NCBI GenBank assembly: GCA_904419005.1
Contig: CAJFQI010000002.1
Coordinates: forward strand, 17,593-81,592
DNA: 64,000 nt
Source of the DNA: Candidatus Avimonas faecium
GTDB lineage: Bacteria > Bacillota > Clostridia > Oscillospirales > Acutalibacteraceae
Direction: 5' to 3'
Both the position numbers and the translations under genes were made by a program. Shown piece by piece: positions 17,054 through 26,401 of this stretch. The stretch's first letter is position 1; every line of letters starts with the position of its first letter. The notes under the pieces were generated by a model. The model was given only the letters and a program-made list of their open reading frames with translations, ran no database searches and had not been told where the DNA came from.

Positions 17054-17092
17054 AAAAACGCCGGCAGGCTCTGTCGTGCAGAACCCGCCGGC
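17054..17092 (-). terminator. Leader terminator (attenuator) of aroF
   Basis: The minus-strand RNA folds GCCGGCGGGUUCUG with CAGAGCCUGCCGGC (14 bp with two G-U pairs, loop CACGA) followed by GUUUUU, ending 28 bases before the aroF start. Its first six bases also join a competing hairpin (17092-17112 core). Confidence 0.85.
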
Positions 17093-17112
17093 TTTGAAAG
17101 CGTGTTTCAAAG
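17092..17112 (-). promoter_or_regulatory. Competing (antiterminator) hairpin in the aroF leader
   Basis: CUUUGAAA pairs with UUUCAAAG over loop CACGC, extendable by GC pairs across single mismatches into the GCCGGC that starts the terminator stem. The leader-peptide stop codon lies within this hairpin, so a ribosome at the stop would disrupt it. Confidence 0.6.
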
Positions 17113-17223
17113 GCGCCGCCATGGGACGGCCCGGGGACAGCACAAACAGCCCGAACGAATGCCGTTCAGGATCGCATAGCGGTAATATCGGGTGGTTTGG
17201 GCCGCTGCCGGGATATGTGCCAT
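17107..17223 (-). CDS. aroF leader peptide (tyrosine-rich run)
   Basis: A 38-codon frame from ATG 17223, with AAAGGAGG eight bases upstream. The peptide contains TTRYYRYAILNG, three tyrosine codons within four, followed by GCLCCPRAVPWRRL and TGA at 17107. It is too short to be an enzyme and sits between a consensus promoter and a terminator hairpin in front of aroF. By analogy to trp/phe-type leaders, stalling at the tyrosine codons when Tyr-tRNA is short would favour the 17092-17112 hairpin and prevent termination. There is one Trp codon and no Phe codon. The ORF track merges it with a longer spurious frame. Confidence 0.75.
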   Translation of the reverse strand: MAHIPAAAQTTRYYRYAILNGIRSGCLCCPRAVPWRRL

Positions 17224-17256
17224 CGCCGTTTCCTCCTTTTGTGTTTGCTGCTTTAA

Positions 17257-17285
17257 AGTGTAACAGCATTTCCCGGCCTTGTCAA
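17257..17285 (-). promoter_or_regulatory. SigA-type promoter of the aroF leader
   Basis: Minus strand TTGACA (17280-17285), 17 bases, TACACT (17257-17262). The start site would be near 17250, 27 bases before the leader peptide. Confidence 0.85.
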
Positions 17286-17478
17286 GTGGAAGAGGGGATA
17301 GGAGGGGGATGTTTTTCGTCGGCTTGTGCCGGCGTGCGGATGCTGCCTTCCGTATTTCGGGGGCTGTCGGTTCCCATGGGAACCGGCGCAGGGACGGGCA
17401 ATTCCAGGCAAATTGTCCGGAGGATTCCTGCCCGAACATGAGGAAATAGACAAAAGCAAAAATTTTGGCTTTTCCTCC

Positions 17479-17507
17479 TTGCATTTTTACAGCGGTTGTG
17501 CTATCAT
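17479..17507 (+). promoter_or_regulatory. Promoter of rpmE
   Basis: TTGCAT (17479-17484), 17 bases, TATCAT (17502-17507), about 35 bases before the rpmE start. Confidence 0.6.
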
Positions 17508-17550
17508 TCTACTGTTAATGCTTGGCCTTCCTGAAAGAGGTGACAATACC

Positions 17551-17760
17551 ATGAAAGAGAATATTCATCCGAAGTATGAAAAGGCGACCATCACCTGCGC
17601 ATGCGGCGAGGTGATTGAGACCCGCTCCACGAAGGGCAACCTCCGCGTGGAAATCTGCTCGAAATGCCACCCGTTCTTTACCGGCAAGCAGAAGCTGGTC
17701 GATACCGGCGGACGCGTTGACCGCTTCAAGAAGCGCTTTGGCATGAAAGACGAGAAATAA
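17551..17760 (+). CDS. rpmE: Ribosomal protein bL31 (zinc-binding form)
   Basis: 69 aa beginning [27 protein letters not shown] and containing [27 protein letters not shown], the typical bL31 sequence. Cysteines in CACG and CSKC mark the zinc-containing C+ paralogue rather than the zinc-free stress form. It is part of the large ribosomal subunit. ATG 17551 follows AAGAGGTG; the ORF-track start at 17326 is too early and lies upstream of the promoter. Confidence 0.97.
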   Translation: MKENIHPKYEKATITCACGEVIETRSTKGNLRVEICSKCHPFFTGKQKLVDTGGRVDRFKKRFGMKDEK

Positions 17761-17907
17761 GCAGCGGCTTTATCGGGCAGCGCGCAGGCGCTGCCCTTTC
17801 TCGTATCCCGCCGGGGCGCGTCCCGTGCCGTGGAGGCGGCGGAAAGCCTTCCCGGCGGGGCCGTCTGCGTTCCGGCGGAGGGCCGCAGCAAAAGGAGGGG
17901 GCGGGCC

Positions 17908-18546
17908 GTGGACACCGTATACCGGACAATTGAAAAGCAGGCTTGCGCGGAATTTGTGGAACGGCGCTCCCGCTTCCTGGGGGCGGTCTGCCCCGTGACG
18001 GACGAGGCGCAGGCCCAGGCCTTCATCGCCCGCAGGAAGAAGGAGCACTGGGACGCCAGCCACAACGTCTATGCCTATGTGCTGCGCCAGGGGCAGATCC
18101 GCCGCTATTCCGACGACGGGGAGCCGCAGGGCACCGCCGGCATCCCGGTGCTGGACGTGCTGCTTAAGGAGGGCCTGACCGACGTGGCGGTGGTGGTGAC
18201 CCGCTATTTCGGCGGAGTGCTGCTGGGCGCGGGCGGGCTGGTGCGCGCCTATACCCACGGGGCGAAAATCGCGGTAGACGCCGGCGGCGTGGTGGAAATG
18301 CGGCTGTGCGACCGGGCGCTCATCCGCTGCGATTACGCGCAGTACGGCCGGGTCGCCTCGCTGGTGCCGGAGGCGGGGGGCGTGGTTGCCGACACCCGCT
18401 ATACCGACCGGGTGGAGGTGGAGTTCCTGCTGCCCCGCGGGCTGCGGGAGCCGATGCAGAAAAAGCTGACCGAGCTGAGCGCCGGCACCCTGCACATAGA
18501 GGTGACGGGGGAGGAATACGCGCCGTTTTCCCCGCCTGCGCCTTGA
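17908..18546 (+). CDS. YigZ/IMPACT family protein (UPF0029)
   Basis: 212 aa from GTG 17908, eight bases after AAAGGAGGGG. The N-terminal UPF0029 domain shows FVERRSRFLGAVCPV, HNVYAYVLRQGQIRRYSDDGEPQGTAG, and VVVTRYFGGVLLGAGGLVRAY, the signature of this family, followed by a DUF1949-type C-terminal ferredoxin-like domain. Bacterial members are of unclear function; the eukaryotic relative IMPACT regulates Gcn2, and binding to nucleic acid has been suggested. The HAD gene follows 40 bases downstream, probably in one operon. Confidence 0.92.
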   Translation: MDTVYRTIEKQACAEFVERRSRFLGAVCPVTDEAQAQAFIARRKKEHWDASHNVYAYVLRQGQIRRYSDDGEPQGTAGIPVLDVLLKEGLTDVAVVVTRYFGGVLLGAGGLVRAYTHGAKIAVDAGGVVEMRLCDRALIRCDYAQYGRVASLVPEAGGVVADTRYTDRVEVEFLLPRGLREPMQKKLTELSAGTLHIEVTGEEYAPFSPPAP

Positions 18547-18586
18547 CGGGGCGGTACGGGAAATACGCGGCGGAGGAGGGCCTTAT

Positions 18587-19261
18587 ATGCTGAAGGCGGT
18601 TTTGTTCGACATGGACGGGCTGATGTTTGACACCGAGCGTCTCTGTATGCGCGCCTGGGATTACGCGGGGGAGCGGCTCGGCTTAGGCAAGGCCGGCTAT
18701 ATGGTGCTCAAGACCCTGGGGGTCAACCCGGCCGCCGCCGACGCGATATGGCGGGAGGAATTCGGAGGCCGGTACGACCCGGAGCGCCTGCGCGCCTATA
18801 CCAAGGAGTACCGGGAGCGGTATTTTTCCGAAAACCCCGTCCCGGTCAAGCCGGGGCTGCGGGAACTGCTGCGCTTTTTGCGCGATAGGGAGGTCCGGAC
18901 GGCGGTGGTGTCCTCAACCCCCGAGAAGGACGTCCGCTTCCTGCTTGCAAAGGCGGGGGTGGACGGCTGCTTTGAAACGGCGGTCTGCGGGGATATGGTG
19001 CCCCGCTCCAAGCCCGACCCGGCGATTTATCTTGCCGCCTGCGCCCGCCTTGGGGTGCCGGCGGAGGGGTGCGTCGCGCTTGAGGATTCCCGCAACGGCC
19101 TGTTCGCCGCTTACCGGGCGGGCTGCCTCCCGGTCATGGTGCCCGACCTTTGGCAGCCGGACGGGGAAACCCGCCGGATTTTGTTCGGCCTCCTGGACAG
19201 CCTGGGGCAGGTCCCGGCTTTCCTTGTACAAAAGGGGCTGCTCCCTGCCGGCTTGGCATAG
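18587..19261 (+). CDS. HAD phosphatase (beta-phosphoglucomutase-like subfamily)
   Basis: 224 aa. Motif I is VLFDMDGLMFDTERL (nucleophile and acid/base aspartates), motif II is TAVVSSTPE, motif III is the lysine of PRSKPDPAIYL, and motif IV is VALEDSRNG. A C1 alpha-helical cap lies between. It should dephosphorylate a small sugar phosphate or act as a phosphoglucomutase; the substrate is not predictable. Downstream is the terminator 19363-19397. Confidence 0.9.
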   Translation: MLKAVLFDMDGLMFDTERLCMRAWDYAGERLGLGKAGYMVLKTLGVNPAAADAIWREEFGGRYDPERLRAYTKEYRERYFSENPVPVKPGLRELLRFLRDREVRTAVVSSTPEKDVRFLLAKAGVDGCFETAVCGDMVPRSKPDPAIYLAACARLGVPAEGCVALEDSRNGLFAAYRAGCLPVMVPDLWQPDGETRRILFGLLDSLGQVPAFLVQKGLLPAGLA

Positions 19262-19362
19262 GGGACGGATCTTGTTCGGCTTCCCGGGTTCGTAAGCGGA
19301 CGGTCTATGGACAGGCCCCGGGCGGATCGTCCGGCAATTTATCCGGACAGGCAGGAAAAAGC

Positions 19363-19397
19363 GCGGCAAAAAGGGACGGCCTTTTTCCGCGTTTTTG
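19363..19397 (+). terminator. Terminator after the YigZ-HAD operon
   Basis: GCGGCAAAAAGG pairs with CCTTTTTCCGC (one bulged C, loop GACGG) and is followed by GTTTTTG. The rest of 19262-19726 holds no gene with a ribosome site; the ORF-track extension from 19307 crosses this terminator. Confidence 0.75.
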
Positions 19398-19726
19398 TTC
19401 TTTTCGCCTGTTTTTCCGGAAGCAAGGAAAAACTTTGGCGAACAGGGAGGAAAAAGACACACAAAACGCGTATAGTATTTTTAGAAAGGGAAAACCCAAA
19501 GCCTGCGGTCGGCCTCCGGGAGGCCGGCATACGATGGCGCGGCAGGGTGCCGGCCCGGCGCCGTTTTAGCCGAGATGTCTCGGCGGCAGGGAGGCGCCGA
19601 CGCTGTGCCGCATCATTTGTACCGTTGCCCTGCCGCCGGCTTCCGCCGTGTAACACCGGACAGGGCGGCGTGCCGGCGTCCGGCGCTTCCAAAAGGCCGT
19701 TCAACGAAGGGAAAGGGGTGGCCGAA

Positions 19727-20731
19727 GTGACAAGCCGAGAACGTACTGAGAAACTGGAGCTCCAGCTCCTGGACTCCCGCGCGGCGTTTGCCGCCCGGAC
19801 CAAGGGACGGGAGCGGGAGGAGGAGCCATGCGCCTACCGCACGGCCTATCAGCGGGACCGCGACCGGATCCTGCACTGCAAGGCCTTTCGCCGTTTGAAG
19901 CATAAAACGCAGGTCTTCCTCTCCCCGGAGGGGGACCATTACCGCACCCGGCTCACCCATACGCTTGAGGTTTCCCAGATCGCCCGCACCATCGCGCGGG
20001 CGCTCCGTCTTAACGAGGACCTGACCGAGGCGATCTCCCTGGGGCACGACCTGGGGCATACCCCCTTCGGCCACGCGGGGGAGCGGGCCTTGGACGACCG
20101 GATGGAGGGCGGCTTCCGCCATTACGAGCAGAGCGTGCGGGTGGTGGAGCGGCTGGAAAACGACGGCCGCGGCCTCAACCTGACCTGGGAGGTGCGTGAC
20201 GGCATCCTCCGCCACACCTGCGGGCAGCAGGCAGCTACGCTGGAAGGGCGGATCGTCCGCCTGGCCGACCGGGTGGCCTATATCAACCACGATATTGACG
20301 ACGCGGTGCGCGCCGGCGTGCTGCGGGAGGAGGACGTCCCGGCGGATATCCGGGCCGCCTTGGGCGATCGCCGCACCGCCCGCATTGATACCCTGGTGAC
20401 CGCGATTGTGGAACACAGCGGGGACGACATCGGCATGGATGAAGCGACCGCTGCCGCGTTTGAAAAGCTGCACCGCTTTATGTTTGAGGCGGTCTACCGC
20501 AATCCCGCCGCCAAAAGCGAGGAGGCCAAGGTGGACGGCCTGATCGGCCGGATGTTTGATTATTTCGTGCAGCATCCGGAGCGGCTGCCGGCGGAATACC
20601 GCGGCATCTGCGAAAGCGAGGGCGTGCATCGCGCGGTGTGCGATTACATCGCCGGCATGACCGACAACTACGCGTTGGAGGTATACGACGAGCTGTTCAT
20701 CCCCCAGGGCTGGCGGATCAAGTCCTTTTGA
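19727..20731 (+). CDS. dGTP triphosphohydrolase-like HD protein
   Basis: 334 aa from GTG 19727, eight bases after AAAGGGG; GTG 19718 is an alternative. The protein is a member of the Dgt family: RTAYQRDRDRILHCKAFRRLKHKTQVF, THTLEVSQIARTIARAL and LGHDLGHTPFGHAGE supply the H...HD...D metal site, and RVAYINHDIDDAVRAG the distal aspartate. It hydrolyses deoxynucleoside triphosphates to the nucleoside and triphosphate, affecting dNTP pools. Its position before dnaG and rpoD is conserved in clostridia, where it heads the macromolecular-synthesis cluster. Confidence 0.93.
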   Translation: MTSRERTEKLELQLLDSRAAFAARTKGREREEEPCAYRTAYQRDRDRILHCKAFRRLKHKTQVFLSPEGDHYRTRLTHTLEVSQIARTIARALRLNEDLTEAISLGHDLGHTPFGHAGERALDDRMEGGFRHYEQSVRVVERLENDGRGLNLTWEVRDGILRHTCGQQAATLEGRIVRLADRVAYINHDIDDAVRAGVLREEDVPADIRAALGDRRTARIDTLVTAIVEHSGDDIGMDEATAAAFEKLHRFMFEAVYRNPAAKSEEAKVDGLIGRMFDYFVQHPERLPAEYRGICESEGVHRAVCDYIAGMTDNYALEVYDELFIPQGWRIKSF

Positions 20732-20874
20732 CGGCCTGCCGTCAGGGACGGGACGCAGGAGGGCTTTATGCCGTATGTTTCCCGCCGTCCCGCCGTATAC
20801 TATAGCGAAACGGCGCGCCCGGCGGGCTCCGGGCATCCGAGGCGCGACCCGTTGTTGAGAAAGGAGGGGTTACC

Positions 20875-22638
20875 GTGCCGCTGCCGGACAGCTTTCTACA
20901 GGAACTGATCAGCCGCAATCCGATTGAGGATGTGGTGGATTCCTATGTCCGCACCAAACGGCGCGGGCGTACCGCGGTGGGGCTCTGCCCCTTCCATGGG
21001 GAAAAAACCCCTTCCTTTACCGTATACCCTGAGACCGCGTCCTTTTACTGCTTCGGCTGCGGGGCGGGCGGGGACGTCATCACCTTTATCAAAAAGATTG
21101 AAAACCTCGACTATCTTGACGCGGTGCGCTTCCTGGCCGACCGCGCGGGGATGAAAATGCCGGAGGACAAGGCCGACGACGCGGTATCCCGCCTGCGCCT
21201 GCGGGTGCTTGAGGCCAACCGGGACGCGGCGCGGTATTTCCACTCCGTGCTGTATTCGCCGGCCGGCCGCCCCGGGCTGGAGTATTACCACAGCCGCGGC
21301 TATACCGACAACACCATCCGCCGTTTCGGCCTGGGCTACGCGCCGGAGGGCTTCCACAACCTGCTGGACCACCTGCGCGGCAAGGGCTACCGGGACGACG
21401 AGCTGACCGCCGCCTTCTTAGCGGCGCGGAGCCGCAACGGCTCCGGCCGCCTGTACGACATTTTCCGCAACCGGGTGATGATCCCGATTATTGATATCCG
21501 GGGCAACGTCATCGCCTTTGGCGGCCGGGTGCTCGACGATTCCAAGCCCAAATACCTCAACACCTCCGACACCCTGGTGTTTAAAAAGACCAACAACCTC
21601 TTCGCCCTGAATTTCGCCAAGGCTTCAAAGGAGGGGCGCCTGATCCTGTGCGAGGGCTATATGGATGTGATCGCCCTGCACCAGGCCGGGTTTACCAACG
21701 CGGTGGCGGCGCTGGGCACCTCCTTTACCGAGGAGCACGCCCGCCTGATCGCCCGGTATGCCGACGAGGTGATCCTGGTCTTTGACGCGGACGCCGCGGG
21801 GCAGAAGGGCGCCAAGCGGGCGATCGGCCTGCTGCGGGAAACCGGGGTGCATATCCGGGTGATCACCATCCCCGACGGCAAGGACCCGGACGAGTTCCTC
21901 AAGCACAACGGGCCGGAGCGGTTTAAGCTCCTGATTGACCGCTCGGCCAACGACGTCGAATACCAGCTGATTGACCTGGGCCGCCGCCATCCGCTGGATA
22001 CGGCGGACGGGCGGGTTGCCTACCTGCGGGAAGCGTCCCAGCTCCTGGCCCGGCTGAGCAGCCCGGTTGAACGGGATGTCTATGCCGGCAAGCTCGCCTC
22101 GGAAATGGGGGTGGGCAAGGAGGCAATCCTTTCCCAGGTGGAGTATTATATGGCCGCCCAGCGCCGGAAGCAGGAGAAAAAGCAGCTTTCCCAGGCGGTG
22201 CGCCGGGCGGAGGAGGGGACCCGCAAGGTCAACCCGGAAGCGGACAAGCATCTGCGGGCCTCCCGGGCGGAGGAAGGGCTGCTCGGCCTGCTGATCCTGA
22301 ACCCCGACTACCTCAAGGCGGTGTCTCAGGAGCTGCCGGCCGAGGAAATGGTTACCGCCTTTAACCGCACCCTGTATTCCCGGCTGCTCGACCGGCATCG
22401 GCAGGGGCTGCTGATTGAGCTGGCGTTTCTGGCCGCCGACTACGATGCGGACGAGATGGCCTATATCTCGCATATGGTGCAGACAGCGAGGGAGGCTGCC
22501 CAGACGCCGGAGCAGGCGGCTGCCTACGTCAAGGTGATCCGGGAGGAGCACGCAATGGCTGGGCTGCAGGACCCCGGCTCCCTGCCGGACGACGCGATCC
22601 AATCCCTGCTGGCCGCCATGCGGGAACAGAAAAAATAA
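20875..22638 (+). CDS. dnaG: DNA primase
   Basis: 587 aa from GTG 20875 behind AAAGGAGGGG. The N-terminal zinc ribbon uses C38, H41, C59 and C62 (CPFHGEKTPSF, FYCFGCGAGGD). The RNA polymerase domain carries IDIRGNVIAFGGR, and the TOPRIM metal site shows CEGYMDVIALHQ and VFDADAAGQKG. The C-terminal third is a DnaB-helicase interaction domain. It makes RNA primers at the replication fork. A TATACT box at 20796 may give it a local promoter; otherwise it is read from the dgt-like gene. Confidence 0.97.
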   Translation: MPLPDSFLQELISRNPIEDVVDSYVRTKRRGRTAVGLCPFHGEKTPSFTVYPETASFYCFGCGAGGDVITFIKKIENLDYLDAVRFLADRAGMKMPEDKADDAVSRLRLRVLEANRDAARYFHSVLYSPAGRPGLEYYHSRGYTDNTIRRFGLGYAPEGFHNLLDHLRGKGYRDDELTAAFLAARSRNGSGRLYDIFRNRVMIPIIDIRGNVIAFGGRVLDDSKPKYLNTSDTLVFKKTNNLFALNFAKASKEGRLILCEGYMDVIALHQAGFTNAVAALGTSFTEEHARLIARYADEVILVFDADAAGQKGAKRAIGLLRETGVHIRVITIPDGKDPDEFLKHNGPERFKLLIDRSANDVEYQLIDLGRRHPLDTADGRVAYLREASQLLARLSSPVERDVYAGKLASEMGVGKEAILSQVEYYMAAQRRKQEKKQLSQAVRRAEEGTRKVNPEADKHLRASRAEEGLLGLLILNPDYLKAVSQELPAEEMVTAFNRTLYSRLLDRHRQGLLIELAFLAADYDADEMAYISHMVQTAREAAQTPEQAAAYVKVIREEHAMAGLQDPGSLPDDAIQSLLAAMREQKK

Positions 22639-22719
22639 AGCCGGAGGCTCTCCGCCTGCGGTCGTAAATAAGCGGGCTTACCCGGATGCGGTTCCGCCCG
22701 TAAAGGAAGAGGAATTTCA

Positions 22720-23985
<1,266 letters not shown>

Positions 23986-24033
23986 TGGACGGGATAAGGA
24001 AGGCGTTGGCCATGAAAAGGGAGGCGGCGGCTC

Positions 24034-24516
24034 GTGCATATTAACCTTGAATCCGATTACGCGGTGCGGCTGGTGTACTGCCTTTCCCGCGCGCCTCACC
24101 GGCTGGATGCCCAGACGATCGCCGAGCGCACCGGCGTCTCTCTGCGGTTCACCTTAAAGATCATGCGCAAGCTGGTGGCGGCGGGAATCGTTAAATCCTT
24201 CAAAGGGGCGCGCGGCGGCTACACCCTTGCCCGGGCGTCGGGGGAGATCAGCCTGCGGCAGGTGATTGAGGCTGTTGAGGGCCCTTACCGGTTCAGCCGT
24301 TGCGTGGACGGCGATTACGCCTGCAATTGTTCCGACGGGATGTCCTGTCCCTTCCGCATGGTCTTTGACGAGGTGACGCAGATGGTGGTGCACAAGCTGG
24401 ATGCGGTCACCTTCGATTCCCTGGCTTTGGCCGGGGCCGGCTCGCTAGAAGCCGAGCCTGTGGGGGAAAACCCCGCGGAAAAGGGCCCCGCGGCAAGAAC
24501 CTCCGCCGGAGAATAG
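24034..24516 (+). CDS. Rrf2 family transcriptional regulator
   Basis: 160 aa from GTG 24034, eight bases after GGGAGG. The N-terminal winged helix (DYAVRLVYCLSRAPHRLDAQTIAERTGVS) includes the Rrf2 wing motif GARGGYTLAR. Three to four cysteines in RCVDGDYACNCSDGMSCPF match the iron-sulfur ligand region of IscR/NsrR/RsrR-type regulators, so it probably senses Fe-S status or redox stress. The last 25 residues are disordered. It follows rpoD by 48 bases and ends the operon at terminator 24721-24742. No isc/suf genes are adjacent. Confidence 0.9.
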   Translation: MHINLESDYAVRLVYCLSRAPHRLDAQTIAERTGVSLRFTLKIMRKLVAAGIVKSFKGARGGYTLARASGEISLRQVIEAVEGPYRFSRCVDGDYACNCSDGMSCPFRMVFDEVTQMVVHKLDAVTFDSLALAGAGSLEAEPVGENPAEKGPAARTSAGE

Positions 24517-24530
24517 GCAGCCTGCTAGAT

Positions 24531-24648
24531 GCGAGGACCGGGGCGGCGCCCCGGTCCTCGCTGGCGCTTCACCCCAATATGCAGGGGAAGCCGTACCCTG
24601 GAAGGCTGTCTGGCCCTGCCGGCTTCTTGCGCAGAAGCCGGCAGGGCC
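24531..24648. repeat. Two large perfect GC-rich inverted repeats between rrf2 and miaB
   Basis: Hairpin 1 is GCGAGGACCGGGGC/GCCCCGGTCCTCGC (24531-24561, 14 bp, loop GGC). Hairpin 2 is GGCCCTGCCGGCTTCT/AGAAGCCGGCAGGGCC (24612-24648, 16 bp, loop TGCGC). Neither has a U-tract. They may block 3' exonucleases or be terminator-like remnants. Confidence 0.6.
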
Positions 24649-24720
24649 GCTCTATCCGCATCCTGTGGCTTTCTGCCTGCGGCTGACGGCCCGGTGCACC
24701 GCCTTAGGCATTTCTTAAGC

Positions 24721-24742
24721 CGGGCGCCGCCGCCCGTTTTTT
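24721..24742 (+). terminator. Intrinsic terminator before miaB
   Basis: CGGGCG/CGCCCG with loop CCGC is followed by TTTTTT. Confidence 0.75.
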
Positions 24743-24744
24743 GG

Positions 24745-24773
24745 TTGAAAAAAGGGTCGGATTTTGGTATACT
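24745..24773 (+). promoter_or_regulatory. SigA-type promoter of the miaB-ylbF-mutSL operon
   Basis: TTGAAA (24745-24750), 17 bases, TATACT (24768-24773), right after the preceding terminator. The leader is about 130 nt. Confidence 0.8.
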
Positions 24774-24912
24774 AATTAAATCAGCATTCGGCTGGATTCG
24801 GCGGCGTTCCGTCCCTCCGGCCGGCCTGCCGGGCGGGCTCGCAGCCTGCGGAGAAGGCGGCGGGGGCTGTAGTCGGGGCCAGCGGCCCTTTTGGAAAGGA
24901 ATCGTTTCACAG

Positions 24913-26343
24913 ATGTCGCTTACGTCAAAAATCCGTCGGATCCCTCCTGAGGAGCGGGAGCGCCAGCGCGGCTTTGAAGAAAAGGTGCGCGCTTATTATG
25001 CCGCCCGCCGCGGGGGCGGGGATTACGGCGCACCGCTGGCCTGCGTGCGCACCTACGGCTGCCAGCAGAACGTCTCCGATTCGGAGCATATCAAAGGGAT
25101 GCTGGCCGAAATGGGGTTCGGCTTTACCGAGGAGCCCGAGCAGGCGGATTTGATCCTTTTCAATACCTGCGCGGTGCGGGAGCACGCCGAGGACCGGGTG
25201 TTCGGGAATGTGGGGGCGCTCAAAAGCCTCAAGCGCCGCCGTCCGGGGGTGCTGATCGGCCTTTGCGGCTGCATGGTGCAGCAGGAGCATGTGGCCGAGC
25301 GGCTGAAAAAAAGCTATCCCTTTGTCGGGCTGGTGTTCGGCACCCATGTGCTGCATCGCTTCCCCGAGCTGCTCTATGAGGCGCTGGGAGGCGTCCGGGT
25401 GTTTGAACGCCCGGCAGAGGACGGCGTGATCGCGGAGGATATCCCGGTTTACCGGGACGGGAAGTTCAAGGCGTTCCTTCCGATTATGTACGGGTGCAAC
25501 AACTTCTGCACCTACTGCATCGTCCCCTATGTGCGGGGGCGGGAGCGCAGCCGCGATCCGGAGCGCATCGTGCAGGAGGCGCGGGAGCTGGTGCGGGAAG
25601 GGTACCGGGAAATCACCCTGCTCGGGCAAAACGTCAACTCCTACGGTAAGGGGGCGGAGCACGGGGTGGATTTCCCTGAGCTGCTGCGCCGCATCAACGC
25701 GATTGAGGGGGATTTCCTGATCCGCTTTATGACCTCCCACCCCAAGGACGCGACGCCTCGGCTGTTTGACACCATCGCGGAGTGCGAGAAGGTGGCCCGG
25801 CATTTCCACCTGCCCTTCCAATCCGGCAGTAACCGCGTCCTGAAGGCGATGAACCGGGGCTACACGCGGGAGCAGTATCTGGAACTGATCCGTTATGCCC
25901 GCCGGGTGATCCCGGGCCTGTCGTTTACCAGCGACGTGATCGTCGGCTTCCCCGGCGAAACCCGGGAGGATTTTGAGCAGACCCTTTCCCTGATCCGGGA
26001 GGTGGGGTTCACCTCCCTGTTTACCTTCATCTTTTCTCCCCGCCGGGGTACGCCGGCCGCCGCAATGGACGACCCGGTCCCGGCGCAGGAGAAATCCGCC
26101 TGGTTCCGGGAGATGACCGCCGAGCAGGAAAAAATTGCCGCGGCCCAATCGGCGGCGATGGTGGGGCAGACCCGCCGGGCGCTGATTGAGGCTGCCGCGG
26201 ACGGATACCTTGAGGCGCGGCTTCCCGAGAATATTGTGGTGCGGGTGCCCGGCGACCCGGCCTTGGTCGGCCGGTGGGCCGATGTGGAAATTACCGCCGC
26301 CCGCAGCTGGATTCTGTCCGGGCAAATCGCGCGGGTCCATTAA
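24913..26343 (+). CDS. miaB: tRNA-2-methylthio-N6-dimethylallyladenosine synthase
   Basis: 476 aa from ATG 24913, with GGAAAGGA 12 bases upstream; the ORF-track start at 24529 is upstream of the promoter. The UPF0004 domain contains TYGCQQNVSDSE (C50), FNTCAVREHAE and GLCGCMVQ, the three cysteines of the auxiliary cluster. The radical-SAM motif is GCNNFCTYCIVPYVRG. A C-terminal TRAM domain ends the protein. It methylthiolates i6A37 of tRNAs reading UNN codons, using the product of MiaA, which is encoded downstream in this window. Confidence 0.96.
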   Translation: MSLTSKIRRIPPEERERQRGFEEKVRAYYAARRGGGDYGAPLACVRTYGCQQNVSDSEHIKGMLAEMGFGFTEEPEQADLILFNTCAVREHAEDRVFGNVGALKSLKRRRPGVLIGLCGCMVQQEHVAERLKKSYPFVGLVFGTHVLHRFPELLYEALGGVRVFERPAEDGVIAEDIPVYRDGKFKAFLPIMYGCNNFCTYCIVPYVRGRERSRDPERIVQEARELVREGYREITLLGQNVNSYGKGAEHGVDFPELLRRINAIEGDFLIRFMTSHPKDATPRLFDTIAECEKVARHFHLPFQSGSNRVLKAMNRGYTREQYLELIRYARRVIPGLSFTSDVIVGFPGETREDFEQTLSLIREVGFTSLFTFIFSPRRGTPAAAMDDPVPAQEKSAWFREMTAEQEKIAAAQSAAMVGQTRRALIEAAADGYLEARLPENIVVRVPGDPALVGRWADVEITAARSWILSGQIARVH

Positions 26344-26401
26344 GCGGGGATAAACGCCGGCGGGAGCCCGCGAAAAAATAAAAAAGAAAGCAGGAAGCAG
26401 T

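Noticed and set aside
17054-17260. T-box or tryptophan-type riboswitch for aroF
   Set aside because: No AGGGUGGNACCGCG T-box core; a translated Tyr-rich short frame explains the layout better.
17224-17484. Longer version of the aroF leader frame
   Set aside because: Lies upstream of the TTGACA/TACACT promoter; only the 38-codon part has a ribosome site.
19307-19726. Long N-terminal extension of the dGTPase-like gene
   Set aside because: Crosses the terminator 19363-19397 and lacks family similarity; GTG 19727 has a ribosome site.
24529-24912. N-terminal extension of miaB
   Set aside because: Lies upstream of the terminator and promoter at 24721-24773; ATG 24913 fits MiaB.
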